Source: Peptoniphilaceae bacterium (GTDB lineage Bacteria; Bacillota; Clostridia; Tissierellales; Peptoniphilaceae). Taken from it: 37,606 nt of DNA. The stretch is taken from positions 1 to 37,606 of the forward strand of contig JAQYEZ010000047.1 in assembly GCA_028723425.1 (NCBI GenBank), written 5' to 3'. The translations under genes were made by a program, and so were the position numbers. Shown here in pieces: positions 1 to 7,275 of this stretch (within the stretch, counting starts at the first letter, position 1; each line of letters starts with the position of its first letter). The notes under the pieces were generated by a model. That model had not been told where the DNA came from, did no database searches, and worked only from the letters and a program-made list of their open reading frames with translations.

Positions 1-141
1 AGAAAAAAATATCCTATTGTGTCCAGCCAATTTAATTGGCTGACGAATCCTTCGAGGATGGGGTTTGGGGCAAAGCCCCAAGGAAAAAACCGGGCTAATG
101 TTTTGATATTTTTACTGACATTTTAATTTGCGCTTGACAGA
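1..141. mobile_element. Possible end of an inserted mobile element
   Basis: This stretch is richer in G and C than the rest of the window. It holds three consecutive perfect hairpins: CAGCCAAT/ATTGGCTG (24-42), ATCCT/AGGAT (47-59) and TTGGGGC/GCCCCAA (65-81). No gene reads through it. Right after it, at about 127-145, the reading frame of a DUF1538 protein begins in the middle of a conserved region. The simplest reading is that a mobile element inserted into that gene and this is its end. Hairpins of this kind also occur around transfer origins of conjugative elements, but no integrase, relaxase or terminal repeat is visible, so the element type is unknown. An assembly junction is an alternative. 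Confidence 0.35.
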
Positions 142-342
142 AAAGTTGCACCGATTTTTGTTGGAATAGCCTTTGATTCAGGTGGGGTTGCCTCAGGTCC
201 TATGACAGCGACCTTTATCTTAGCTTTTTGCCAAGGGGTAGCAGGTAGTATTTCAGATGGTTTTGGAGTGATAGCATTTGTAGCCATGATGCCTATAGTT
301 ACTATAATGACTTTAGGATATTTATATAAGAGGAGCAAATAA
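127..342 (+). pseudogene. 3' fragment of DUF1538 membrane protein gene
   Basis: The frame ending at TAA 340-342 encodes KVAPIFVGIAFDSGGVASGP followed by MTATFILAF and a hydrophobic tail that ends YLYKRSK. The FDSGGVASGPMTATF block is the hallmark of the C-terminal part of DUF1538 proteins, predicted multi-pass membrane transport proteins of unknown substrate. An in-frame stop at 124-126 and the unrelated sequence upstream mean that most of the protein is missing. Only about 66 residues remain, without a proper start. The stop overlaps the ATG of the following PII-like gene by one base, an arrangement expected of an intact DUF1538-PII operon. The family call is firm; the cause of truncation is inferred. 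Confidence 0.75.
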
Positions 343-947
343 TGAAGCTTTTAACAATAATATTAGCAAAAAATAAGGGCACTAAGATTATGAAAGTCCT
401 AGATTCCTTAGGGGCTGGTTTTACATCATGTTTACTAGGAGAAAGTAGGTGCGATGATCAAATATTAAATATGCTAGTAATGGGTAAAGAAAAAAAAGAA
501 ATAGTTAGAACTATATTAGAAGATGATAAGGCAAATGAAATCTTAGATTCTTTAGAAGAGAAAATAAAAGAAGATAATACGGCGATTGCTTTTACTATAG
601 ACATAGAAGATGTAGAAGATAAAGGAGCAAATGATATGGAATATGAAGCTATTCATGTTATAGTTGATAGAGAAGAAGGAGATAAAGTTATAAAAATTGC
701 TCAAGAAAATGGAGCAAAAGGTGCCACTGTTATGCATGGCAGGGGAGCGGGTATAAATAAAAAAGCCTTATTTATGAATATGACAATAGAGCCTGAAAAA
801 GACATAGTATTGATGCTAGTAAAAAAAGAACTCTCAGAAAAAATAAAAGATGCTATCTATGAACAAATGAATTTAGATAAAGAGTCAAAAGGAATAATAT
901 TTAGTCTAGTTGTTTCAGACGTTAGGGGGCTTGTTGATCAAAATTAA
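342..947 (+). CDS. Tandem PII-like (nitrogen regulatory) protein
   Basis: The 201-residue product holds two PII-like ferredoxin-fold halves, about residues 1-95 and 104-201. The second half carries the PII signature GAKGATVMHGRG near residues 124-135. Classical GlnB/GlnK is about 112 residues, so this is a double-domain variant; the first half lacks the signature. PII proteins bind ATP/ADP and often 2-oxoglutarate or other effectors and gate partner proteins. Genes for such variants often sit beside DUF1538 membrane proteins, and here the start codon overlaps the stop of the DUF1538 fragment, so the natural partner is probably that transporter. Because the partner is truncated, the regulator may be orphaned and may lack its original promoter. 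A more specific role cannot be given. Confidence 0.8.
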   Translation: MKLLTIILAKNKGTKIMKVLDSLGAGFTSCLLGESRCDDQILNMLVMGKEKKEIVRTILEDDKANEILDSLEEKIKEDNTAIAFTIDIEDVEDKGANDMEYEAIHVIVDREEGDKVIKIAQENGAKGATVMHGRGAGINKKALFMNMTIEPEKDIVLMLVKKELSEKIKDAIYEQMNLDKESKGIIFSLVVSDVRGLVDQN

Positions 948-959
948 AAAAGGTATAAT
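931..959 (+). promoter_or_regulatory. Sigma-A type promoter for trxA
   Basis: TTGTTG (931-936) and TATAAT (954-959) are separated by 17 bp. They lie at the end of the PII-like gene and 35 bp before the thioredoxin start codon. The -10 is perfect and the -35 matches at four of six positions. Confidence 0.5.
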
Positions 960-993
960 ATCCCTTAATTGAAAGTTTTATAAGGAGTATAAA

Positions 994-1302
994 ATGAAAG
1001 AATTAAATAAAGACGAATTTAAAAAATCAGTTTTAGAATCACAAGGAATTGTCTTGGTAGATTTTTCTGCAACCTGGTGCGGTCCTTGCAAAATGCAAGC
1101 TCCAGTTTTAGAAGACTTAGCAAAAGAAGTTGACTATCCAATCTATAGTCTAGATATAGACCAAGAACCAGAAATAGCTGGAAAATATAATGTAAATGCA
1201 GTTCCATCTCTTATGGTCTTTAAAGATGGAAGCTTAAAAGCAACTATGGTCGGCTTCCAAGCAAAAGAAGTTATAGAAGAAAAAGTATCAAATATTAAAT
1301 AA
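994..1302 (+). CDS. trxA: Thioredoxin
   Basis: This 102-residue protein has the standard thioredoxin fold and the redox motif WCGPC at about residues 28-32 (TWCGPCKM). The conserved cis-proline region reads NAVPSLMVFKDG. It is a cytosolic disulfide reductant that passes electrons to enzymes such as ribonucleotide reductase and peroxidases. AAGGAG lies nine bases before the ATG. Its stop codon overlaps the start of the next gene, a thioredoxin-reductase-like flavoprotein, so the two form a reductase/thioredoxin operon. Length and motifs are normal for the family. Confidence 0.95.
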   Translation: MKELNKDEFKKSVLESQGIVLVDFSATWCGPCKMQAPVLEDLAKEVDYPIYSLDIDQEPEIAGKYNVNAVPSLMVFKDGSLKATMVGFQAKEVIEEKVSNIK

Positions 1303-2168
1303 TGAGATATGATATAGCAATAATAGGACAGGGGCCAGCAGGTCTATCTGCTCTAGTAAATGCAAAAATTAGAAATAAATCTGTAATTGTATTTGGAGAG
1401 GATTCAAAATCACTAAATAAAACTTCAACAATAAAAAATTACCTAGGCTTTGAAGAAATATCTGGCTATGATTTAAATCAGAAATTTAAAAAGCAAGCGG
1501 GTTTTTACAATTATTACAAAAGCCATAAAAAAGTCAGCCAAGTTTATGCTATGGGAGAGTATTTTGCCATAGAAGATGAGAGTCATCAAATAATAGAGGC
1601 AACAACTTGTATAGTTGCGACAGGTAGGCTTATAAATAAAGATATAAAAAATGAAGATAAATTCTTTGCTAAGGGTATAAGTTATTGTGCAACCTGTGAT
1701 GCTAGTCTTTACAAGGGAAAAAAGGTGGTTGTAATTGGCTACAACCAAGAAGCTATAGAAGAAGCAAAATTCACATCAGAAATAGTAGATAAGCTTGTAT
1801 TTGTTAACATGTATAAAAAAGGCTTAAACTTGGGTAAGAAAATAGACTTAATAGAAGGCGTAAAACCCATAGAATTTAAAGGAGACACTAGAGCTAGAAG
1901 CATAATTTTAGATGATGGAACTGAGATCTATGCAGATGGATTTTTTATCATTAAAGATTCATCCAAGGCAGAGCGCCTAGTACCTTCTTTAAAAACAGAT
2001 GGAGTTCATATTTGCGTAAACAAGGATATGGAAACTAACTTAAAGGGACTTTTTGCGGCAGGAGATGTAACTGGAAATCCCTACCAAATAGCCAAAGCTG
2101 TTGGTCAAGGTCAAGTTGCTGCCTTAAATGCTGTTAAATATATTTACAAAAAAGAACAGAATAAATAA
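1302..2168 (+). CDS. Thioredoxin reductase-like flavoprotein, degenerate NADPH site
   Basis: The 288-residue protein has the two-domain plan of low-molecular-weight thioredoxin reductase. An FAD-binding glycine motif opens it (IGQGPAGLSA), the redox-active cysteines are CATC (C129 and C132), and a C-terminal FAD motif reads GLFAAGDVTGNPYQIAKAVG. The pyridine-nucleotide part is unusual. The usual GGGxSAxExA motif is GYNQEAIEEA, and the usual HRRxxxR stretch is replaced by NMYKKGLN. Known Clostridium ferredoxin-dependent thioredoxin reductases (FFTR) lack these same motifs, so this enzyme may take electrons from ferredoxin rather than NADPH. Overlap with trxA points to thioredoxin as substrate. 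Reductase identity is firm; the electron donor is inferred. Confidence 0.85.
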   Translation: MRYDIAIIGQGPAGLSALVNAKIRNKSVIVFGEDSKSLNKTSTIKNYLGFEEISGYDLNQKFKKQAGFYNYYKSHKKVSQVYAMGEYFAIEDESHQIIEATTCIVATGRLINKDIKNEDKFFAKGISYCATCDASLYKGKKVVVIGYNQEAIEEAKFTSEIVDKLVFVNMYKKGLNLGKKIDLIEGVKPIEFKGDTRARSIILDDGTEIYADGFFIIKDSSKAERLVPSLKTDGVHICVNKDMETNLKGLFAAGDVTGNPYQIAKAVGQGQVAALNAVKYIYKKEQNK

Positions 2169-2184
2169 TGTTTCACGTGAAACA
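2169..2184 (+). promoter_or_regulatory. parS centromere site (ParB/Spo0J binding)
   Basis: The 16-bp sequence TGTTTCACGTGAAACA is a perfect palindrome. It equals the parS consensus recognised by chromosomal ParB/Spo0J proteins. It begins on the base after the stop codon of the reductase gene. In Firmicutes, parS sites load ParB and condensin and cluster around oriC. No parA/parB gene or DnaA-box cluster is visible here, so the site only suggests the origin-proximal part of the chromosome. Confidence 0.85.
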
Positions 2185-2200
2185 AAATATCATCTAGCTT

Positions 2201-2260
2201 ATATAAGCTGATATAAGATTTTATAAGTCTATATAAGATTTTATAAGTGTATATAAGATT
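2201..2260 (+). repeat. Six TATAAG blocks at exact 10-bp spacing
   Basis: TATAAG occurs at 2202, 2212, 2222, 2232, 2242 and 2252, always ten bases apart. The array is close to two and a half copies of a 20-bp unit (atataagattttataagtct type). Ten-base phasing places every block on the same face of the helix, which suggests bent DNA or cooperative protein binding. It sits 17 bp from the parS site and upstream of the MarR gene. Simple tandem duplication in AT-rich DNA is the dull explanation. Confidence 0.75.
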
Positions 2261-2323
2261 TTGCCAATAAAACTATAAAAGATTATTTAAAAACAAAATA
2301 ATAAATAATTTATTAAAAATAGG

Positions 2324-2382
2324 TTGAAAAAAATAGTTTTATTTGTAAAATAATTATTAGATAAAAAATTGTTTACAAACAA
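2324..2382 (+). promoter_or_regulatory. Candidate promoter and operator for the marR-ftsH unit
   Basis: TTGAAA (2324-2329) and TAAAAT (2346-2351) are 16 bp apart. Just downstream lies an inverted repeat with arms TTGTTT and AAACAA around AC (2369-2382). MarR proteins commonly repress their own promoters through such short palindromes, so this may be the autoregulatory operator. The promoter match is moderate. Confidence 0.4.
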
Positions 2383-2439
2383 AGTATCAATAGTTTCAAA
2401 TAAAGACAATTTTGGAGAGGAAAGTATAAGGAGGCTAGA

Positions 2440-2910
2440 ATGGCTAAAAAACACATAGATTTCTTTGAATTTAACAATTCGATTTTTTCAATGATTAGAG
2501 AAATATCACATAAAATAGATTTGCTTCTACAAGAAACATCTCAAGAGCTAGGTATAACTACCCTACAATTAAAAATGATAATAGCTTTATCATCTTCTGA
2601 TCAACCAATGAGCATAGGTAGTTTGGGAAAAACAATTGGGGTAACAGGTGGAAATATATCTAATATTTGTAAAAAACTTGAGAAACAAGGTTTTGTATCA
2701 AGAATTAGATCTGACGAAGACGAAAGAGTAGTTAATGTTGAATTAACAGAACAAGGAAAAATGGCATCAAAGAAAATTGGAGATTATTTCTCACAAATAA
2801 GAACAGAGATGCCTGAAGATAATATAAACATCAATCTTCAAACTATAATAGATGAACTAAAAGAATTAGATAAGTTACTTGATAATTATATTTCAAGGAG
2901 TGGTTTATAA
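2440..2910 (+). CDS. MarR family transcriptional regulator
   Basis: The 156-residue protein has MarR architecture: N- and C-terminal dimerisation helices around a winged helix at about residues 35-115. Recognition-helix residues are GVTGGNISNICKKLEKQGFV. The wing contains the MarR-typical DERVVNVELTEQGK. An RBS (AAGGAGG) precedes the ATG. The stop is immediately followed by ftsH, whose RBS lies inside this gene's last codons, so the two are transcribed together. MarR proteins usually respond to small phenolics, oxidants or metals; the ligand here cannot be told. Co-transcription with a membrane protease gene suggests a link to envelope or stress physiology. Confidence 0.85.
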   Translation: MAKKHIDFFEFNNSIFSMIREISHKIDLLLQETSQELGITTLQLKMIIALSSSDQPMSIGSLGKTIGVTGGNISNICKKLEKQGFVSRIRSDEDERVVNVELTEQGKMASKKIGDYFSQIRTEMPEDNININLQTIIDELKELDKLLDNYISRSGL

Positions 2911-2911
2911 A

Positions 2912-4888
2912 ATGTCACAAAAAGGTAATAAGAAAAAGCCTTTGATATATTATTGGATCTTAGCCATAGTGCTGTTTTTGGTTATAAAATATGTAGCAAG
3001 TCCTATAACCAATGAACAAGACCCAGAAGAAGTTTCATATTCTGAGTTTATAGATATGCTTGAAAAGGATGAGATTACAGCTATAAAACAAGACCAATAC
3101 CAATATACCTTTACTGTAGAAGAAAAAGGAAAAGAGAAGGTATATAAGACAGGACTTTGGAAAGATGATCAACTAACAGAAAGACTTCTTGCTAGCAGAA
3201 AAAAAGATGGGAAAATTGAATTTGGTAAGGAAATAGAAACAAGGATGAATCCTTGGCTATCAATCTTTATAACCTCTATCCTACCATTATTATTACTATG
3301 GATCTTCTTCTATCTTGCTTCAAGGTCTTTAACCAAAACCATGGGTGGCCGTGGTGGCGACTTTATGAGCTTTGGAAAATCAAATGCCAAAGTTTATGTA
3401 GAAAATAAAACTGGCAAAACTTTTAAAGATGTAGCTGGTCAAGAGGAAGCCAAGGAATCCCTAAGTGAAGTTGTAGATTTTCTACACAGACCAAAAAAAT
3501 ACAAGGACATAGGAGCGATCCTGCCAAAAGGTGTACTTTTGGTTGGCCCTCCAGGAACAGGCAAGACCCTACTTGCAAAGGCAGTAGCTGGTGAAGCCAA
3601 CGTTCCCTTCTTTATAATTTCAGGTTCAGAATTTGTGGAGATGTTTGTAGGACTTGGAGCAAGCAAAGTAAGAGATTTATTTAAGCAAGCCAAAGAAAAA
3701 GCTCCATGTATAGTATTTATAGACGAAATAGATGCCATCGGTAAAAAAAGAGATGTATCAGGTTATTCAGGTAATGACGAACGTGAACAAACCTTAAACC
3801 AACTACTAAATGAGATGGATGGTTTTGATGCTACAGAAGGAGTAGTCCTCCTAGCTGCAACTAATAGACCTGAAATTCTTGACCCAGCTTTGACAAGACC
3901 TGGTCGTTTTGATAGACAAGTAAGAGTAGAACTACCTGATATCAAAGGTAGGGAAGATATACTCAAAGTACATGCTAGAAATGTCAAAAAAGAAGAAGAT
4001 ATTGACTATGGAGAAATTGCAAAAAGAACTGCAGGAACTTCAGGTGCTGATCTTGCCAATATTGTAAATGAGGCTGCTCTAAGAGCCGTAAGAGAAGGCA
4101 GAAGCAAGTTAAGCCAAGAAGACTTGGAAGAGTCAATAGAAACCGTAATAGCTGGTCAACAAAAGAAAAATGCAGTAATTTCTGATGATCAAAAGAAGAT
4201 TATAGCTTATCATGAAGTAGGACATGCTCTAACAACAGCTATTCAATCACACAAGACACCAGTAACCAAGATAACTATTATACCAAGAACATCGGGAGCT
4301 TTGGGTTATACTATGGCTGTGGATGAAGATGAAAAATATATAATGACCAAACAGGAACTATTTAATGAGATAGTAACCCTTGCAGGTGGTAGAAGTGCAG
4401 AAGAATTAATCTTTAACACAAAGACTACAGGTGCCTCTAACGATATAGAAAGGTCAACAGCTATAGCAAGGTCTATGGTAACAATCTATGGTATGGATGA
4501 TGACTTTGACTTTATGCAACTTGAGCAAATCCAAGGTAGATACTTGGGAGGTCAAAGAAGCCTAATAGTTTCACCAGGAACTGGCAACAAGATTGATGAA
4601 AAGGTAGCCCAAATCATATCACAAGCCCATATGAGAGCTATAGAAATCTTAAAAGATAACCTTGACAAGCTCCATGAAATTGCTGATTTCTTGCTAAAAG
4701 AAGAAACAATCACGGGTGAACAATTTATGGAAATACTAAACAGAAAACCTGTCCAAGAAAACCATGAAGAAAACACCCAAGTAGATTTGGACAAGCTTAG
4801 CCTAGATGAAGAAACTGAAGAAGTAGAAGTAAAAAACGATACAAAAGACACAAATGATTTATCAGAAGAAGATAATTCTAAAGAATAA
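2912..4888 (+). CDS. ftsH: ATP-dependent zinc metalloprotease FtsH
   Basis: The 658-residue membrane AAA+ protease has two transmembrane segments (about 11-30 and 113-135) around a small extracytoplasmic domain. An AAA+ module follows with Walker A GPPGTGKT (near 211-218), Walker [12 protein letters not shown], and the second region of homology ending in RPGRFDR. The zinc protease domain has HEVGH near 433-437; Ala to Val inside HExGH is a mild variant. The C-terminal tail is strongly acidic. FtsH degrades misassembled membrane proteins and selected regulators. The start chosen is ATG 2912, with AAGGAG at 2895-2900. A longer TTG-started frame from 2879 would overlap the MarR gene and lacks a better RBS. 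Being downstream of a marR gene rather than tilS/hpt is unusual. Confidence 0.97.
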   Translation: MSQKGNKKKPLIYYWILAIVLFLVIKYVASPITNEQDPEEVSYSEFIDMLEKDEITAIKQDQYQYTFTVEEKGKEKVYKTGLWKDDQLTERLLASRKKDGKIEFGKEIETRMNPWLSIFITSILPLLLLWIFFYLASRSLTKTMGGRGGDFMSFGKSNAKVYVENKTGKTFKDVAGQEEAKESLSEVVDFLHRPKKYKDIGAILPKGVLLVGPPGTGKTLLAKAVAGEANVPFFIISGSEFVEMFVGLGASKVRDLFKQAKEKAPCIVFIDEIDAIGKKRDVSGYSGNDEREQTLNQLLNEMDGFDATEGVVLLAATNRPEILDPALTRPGRFDRQVRVELPDIKGREDILKVHARNVKKEEDIDYGEIAKRTAGTSGADLANIVNEAALRAVREGRSKLSQEDLEESIETVIAGQQKKNAVISDDQKKIIAYHEVGHALTTAIQSHKTPVTKITIIPRTSGALGYTMAVDEDEKYIMTKQELFNEIVTLAGGRSAEELIFNTKTTGASNDIERSTAIARSMVTIYGMDDDFDFMQLEQIQGRYLGGQRSLIVSPGTGNKIDEKVAQIISQAHMRAIEILKDNLDKLHEIADFLLKEETITGEQFMEILNRKPVQENHEENTQVDLDKLSLDEETEEVEVKNDTKDTNDLSEEDNSKE

Positions 4889-4896
4889 TATAAAAA

Positions 4897-4936
4897 CTAA
4901 TCCCATAGCTTAGCTTGCTTTGGGATTAGATTTTCT
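4897..4936 (+). terminator. Terminator after ftsH
   Basis: A nine-base stem CTAATCCCA/TGGGATTAG (4897-4905 and 4921-4929) is followed by ATTTTCT. It ends the marR-ftsH transcript. Confidence 0.75.
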
Positions 4937-4959
4937 ATAAGTTTAAATGAGGAGAGAAA

Positions 4960-5337
4960 ATGTTAAAAAACAATCCAATATTTATGGAATGTGTAAAAGA
5001 TGGTGGCGGTATAGTCTCTGTAGTCACATCTTCCCAAAGCTACGGTCATGTTGCCAATACATGGAACAAATATTTAATAATAGATGATGATAAAATTCTG
5101 ATGCCCTGCTTTGGCTTTAGAAAAACAGAAAAAAACTTGAAGGATAACTCCTATACGGAAGTAATCATTGGCAGTGACAAGGTCCAAGGAAAAATGGGCA
5201 TGGGAACAGGTTTTTTATTAACAGGAAAATCAGAAATTTTAAAAGATGGTCAAGATTTCTAAAGGATGCATGATAAATGTGACTTTGCCAATAGAGTCTT
5301 AGTATTTACAGTAGAAAATATAAAACAAACAATCTAG
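4960..5337 (+). pseudogene. Pyridoxamine-phosphate-oxidase-fold protein with in-frame stop
   Basis: A GAGGAG RBS and ATG begin a 125-codon frame with the split-barrel FMN-binding fold of the pyridoxamine 5'-phosphate oxidase-like family. Residues 1-100 include the substrate/FMN region HVANTWNKY and MGTGFLLTGKSEI. A TAA at 5260-5262 (codon 101) interrupts the frame. The same frame then continues with MHDKCDFANRVLVFTVENIK and stops at 5337, which matches the ordinary end of this family. A single base change therefore separates it from an intact gene. The 100-residue product might keep partial function. Natural mutation and sequencing error cannot be distinguished here. Family members are small flavin reductases of unknown substrate. 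Confidence 0.75.
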
Positions 5338-5343
5338 AATTAA

Positions 5344-5390
5344 AAGGTCTGCTTAAGTATGCAATTTACTCGGCAGACCTTATATTTTTA
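5344..5390 (+). terminator. Terminator after the flavin-fold pseudogene
   Basis: Stem AAGGTCTGC/GCAGACCTT (5344-5352 and 5373-5381) has a 20-base loop and is followed by ATATTTTTA. Confidence 0.7.
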
Positions 5391-5510
5391 TGAGGAAAAT
5401 TAAATTTTTTACTAATATTTTTTATTTAAATTGAGATTAGCATCAAAAAGATCTTTATAATTAAAGAAATAAGACCAATAAGTACAAGTAAAATATGGCT
5501 TGTAGTGAAT

Positions 5511-6269
5511 TTAATTATTTGGATAAATACATTTTACACCATTTTCTTTAAAGAAATCAAAATACTCTTCCTTTACAGGCTTATTTGTAAACACTGTATC
5601 TATATCCTCAAGTCGTGCAAAAGTAAGAAGAGAAGATTTATCAAATTTTGAACTATCTGCCAGTAAATATTTTTTATCAGATATAGTACATATTTTTTTC
5701 TTAATTTGTTGTTCAAGAGGATTGTTGTTAGCAAGTCCATTTTTGATACTAATGGAACTTGCTGCCATAAAGGCTTTATCTATATTAAAATTTAACAAAT
5801 CATTGGTATTTGTTCTATATATAAAAGAATTACTTAACCTAAGGTAATAATTACCAACAATATATAACTCTATATTAGGCATATCTCTAATTTCATTAAT
5901 AATATATAAATTATTTGTTATTAGAGTGATATGTATTTTTTTATCAATATCCATAAGTAAATATCTTACAGTTGTACCAGAATCAATAAAAATTGAATTA
6001 CCATCTTTGATATATTTACTAGCTAATTTGCAGATTTCCTTTTTTTCATCAAAATATAAATTAGATCTTTGATCAAATGTTTGGAGTTTAACAGATTTAG
6101 ATTTTGCTCCTCCATATATTTTTTCTATTAAATTTTCTTTTTCTAACTTTCTTAAATCTCTTCTTACAGTTACAATGGAAACATCAAATAAATTTGCTAG
6201 CTCATCTATTGTAGCTTCTCCTTTTTTCAATATATATTCAGCCATCATTGTGCTTCTATCTTTATTCAT
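5511..6269 (-). CDS. iolR: DeoR/GlpR family regulator, probable inositol operon repressor
   Basis: The 252-residue protein has an N-terminal winged HTH of DeoR type (GEATIDELANLFDVSIVTVRRDLRKLEKENLI at about 17-50; the VRRDL block is typical). A C-terminal DeoR effector domain follows, with FIDSGTT and LADSSKFD motifs, which senses sugar phosphates or related metabolites. The start chosen is the ATG at 6269, with GGAG seven bases upstream; a longer frame to 6311 lacks an RBS. It is divergent from the iol operon, and B. subtilis IolR is of the same family, so repression of iol genes until an inositol catabolite binds is likely. The specific ligand and the iolR name rest on position and family. 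Confidence 0.8.
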   Translation of the reverse strand: MNKDRSTMMAEYILKKGEATIDELANLFDVSIVTVRRDLRKLEKENLIEKIYGGAKSKSVKLQTFDQRSNLYFDEKKEICKLASKYIKDGNSIFIDSGTTVRYLLMDIDKKIHITLITNNLYIINEIRDMPNIELYIVGNYYLRLSNSFIYRTNTNDLLNFNIDKAFMAASSISIKNGLANNNPLEQQIKKKICTISDKKYLLADSSKFDKSSLLTFARLEDIDTVFTNKPVKEEYFDFFKENGVKCIYPNN

Positions 6270-6301
6270 AATAATTCTCCAATAACAATATTCATAAATA
6301 A

Positions 6302-6330
6302 ATAATATCAAAAAAGAAATATAAAAACAA
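6302..6330 (-). promoter_or_regulatory. Candidate promoter for the iolR-like gene
   Basis: On the minus strand TTGTTT (complement 6325-6330) and TATTAT (complement 6302-6307) are 17 bp apart, about 32 bp upstream of the ATG at 6269. Confidence 0.4.
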
Positions 6331-6375
6331 GTTAAGTAAGCTGGAAAAGATTCAAAAAAAAGGATAAATTTTTTA

Positions 6376-6404
6376 TTGACAAGTGATTAAATTAATCATA
6401 TAAT
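6376..6404 (+). promoter_or_regulatory. iol operon promoter, consensus sigma-A
   Basis: TTGACA (6376-6381) and TATAAT (6399-6404) are both perfect consensus hexamers with the ideal 17-bp spacer. The iolB start codon follows 51 bp downstream. A promoter this strong in front of catabolic genes implies tight repression, in line with the operator in its spacer. Confidence 0.9.
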
Positions 6405-6445
6405 ATGAACAAGATAATCAAATAAAGAGAACATTTAATCAAATC
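6384..6445 (+). promoter_or_regulatory. Candidate IolR operator sites
   Basis: TGATTAA-A-TTAATCA (6384-6398) is a perfect inverted repeat filling the -35/-10 spacer of the iol promoter. Two further copies of AATCAAAT lie downstream in the leader (near 6417 and 6437). The half-site resembles the YCAA-type core reported for IolR in B. subtilis. A repressor bound here would block RNA polymerase directly. The binder is assumed to be the divergent DeoR-type protein. Confidence 0.6.
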
Positions 6446-6455
6446 AGGAGAAAAT

Positions 6456-7274
6456 ATGGCTAATTTATTGAGTAAAAGAATGAATTTAATGTGTGATAAT
6501 ATTAGATTTGTTCAAAATGTAGAAATAGGTAATTCTATATTAAAGTATATAGGAACAAAAGTTATAGAAATGAAAAGAGGGGCTAAGTATTCTGCAAGTC
6601 TTGATGGATGTGAAGCTTGTATAGTTGTTTTAAAGGGAAAAGCAAACGTTTATGTTGGCGATAAAAAATATGAAAATATAGGTACAAGGTCAAATATTTT
6701 TGACAAAAATCCTACAGACAGCGTTTATATAGCCAATAAAGATAAATTTACAATTACATCAGATTCAAATAATAAGATTTTAATTGCCTACGCCTTAACA
6801 AATGAAATTAAAAAATCACAATTAATCTTAGCCCATGACAATCTTTGCGAAGACAGGGGCAAAGGAATGAACAAAAGGCATGTGAATAATATGCTAGGTC
6901 CTTCTAATAATATATCAGATAAACTAATAGTTGTGGAAGTTTATACAGATGAAGCAAACTGGTCTTCATATCCTCCTCATAAACATGATGTCGATAGTGA
7001 CGAAGAAACTTTATTAGAAGAAATTTATTATCATGAAATGGATAAACCACAAGGCTTTGTCTTTCAAAGGGTATACACAGACGATTTAACCCTTGATGAA
7101 ACAATGACTGTTTGTAATGAAGATTTGGTTTTGGTTCCCAAAGGATACCATCCAGTAGGTGTTCCATATGGCTATAATTCTTATTACTTAAATGTAATGG
7201 CAGGACCTACAAATAATTGGAAATTTCATAATCAAAAAGAGCATGAATGGATTTTAGAAAGAGAGGACGTATAA
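6456..7274 (+). CDS. iolB: 5-deoxy-glucuronate isomerase
   Basis: The 272-residue double-cupin protein converts 5-deoxy-D-glucuronate to 2-deoxy-5-keto-D-gluconate in myo-inositol breakdown. The family fingerprint is clear: [11 protein letters not shown] with metal-ligand histidines, the acidic [13 protein letters not shown] stretch, then [11 protein letters not shown], and [14 protein letters not shown] with YYLNVMAGP in the second cupin. AGGAG precedes the ATG. It is the first gene of the operon and lies one base from iolA. Length is normal for IolB. Confidence 0.95.
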   Translation: MANLLSKRMNLMCDNIRFVQNVEIGNSILKYIGTKVIEMKRGAKYSASLDGCEACIVVLKGKANVYVGDKKYENIGTRSNIFDKNPTDSVYIANKDKFTITSDSNNKILIAYALTNEIKKSQLILAHDNLCEDRGKGMNKRHVNNMLGPSNNISDKLIVVEVYTDEANWSSYPPHKHDVDSDEETLLEEIYYHEMDKPQGFVFQRVYTDDLTLDETMTVCNEDLVLVPKGYHPVGVPYGYNSYYLNVMAGPTNNWKFHNQKEHEWILEREDV

Positions 7275-7275
7275 A

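Noticed and set aside
2201-2260. CRISPR array
   Set aside because: The repeats are 10-20 bp with no unique spacers and no cas genes nearby.
2169-2439. Replication origin next to parS
   Set aside because: No DnaA boxes (TTATCCACA-like), dnaA or dnaN are visible. A parS site alone shows origin proximity, not the origin.
2879-2911. TTG start giving an 11-residue longer FtsH
   Set aside because: It would overlap the MarR gene, and ATG 2912 has AAGGAG upstream and a normal FtsH N-terminus.
5438-5508. Short hydrophobic minus-strand frame resembling a holin-like or type I toxin peptide
   Set aside because: No start codon or RBS exists in the frame upstream of the hydrophobic stretch, so it cannot be supported as a gene.
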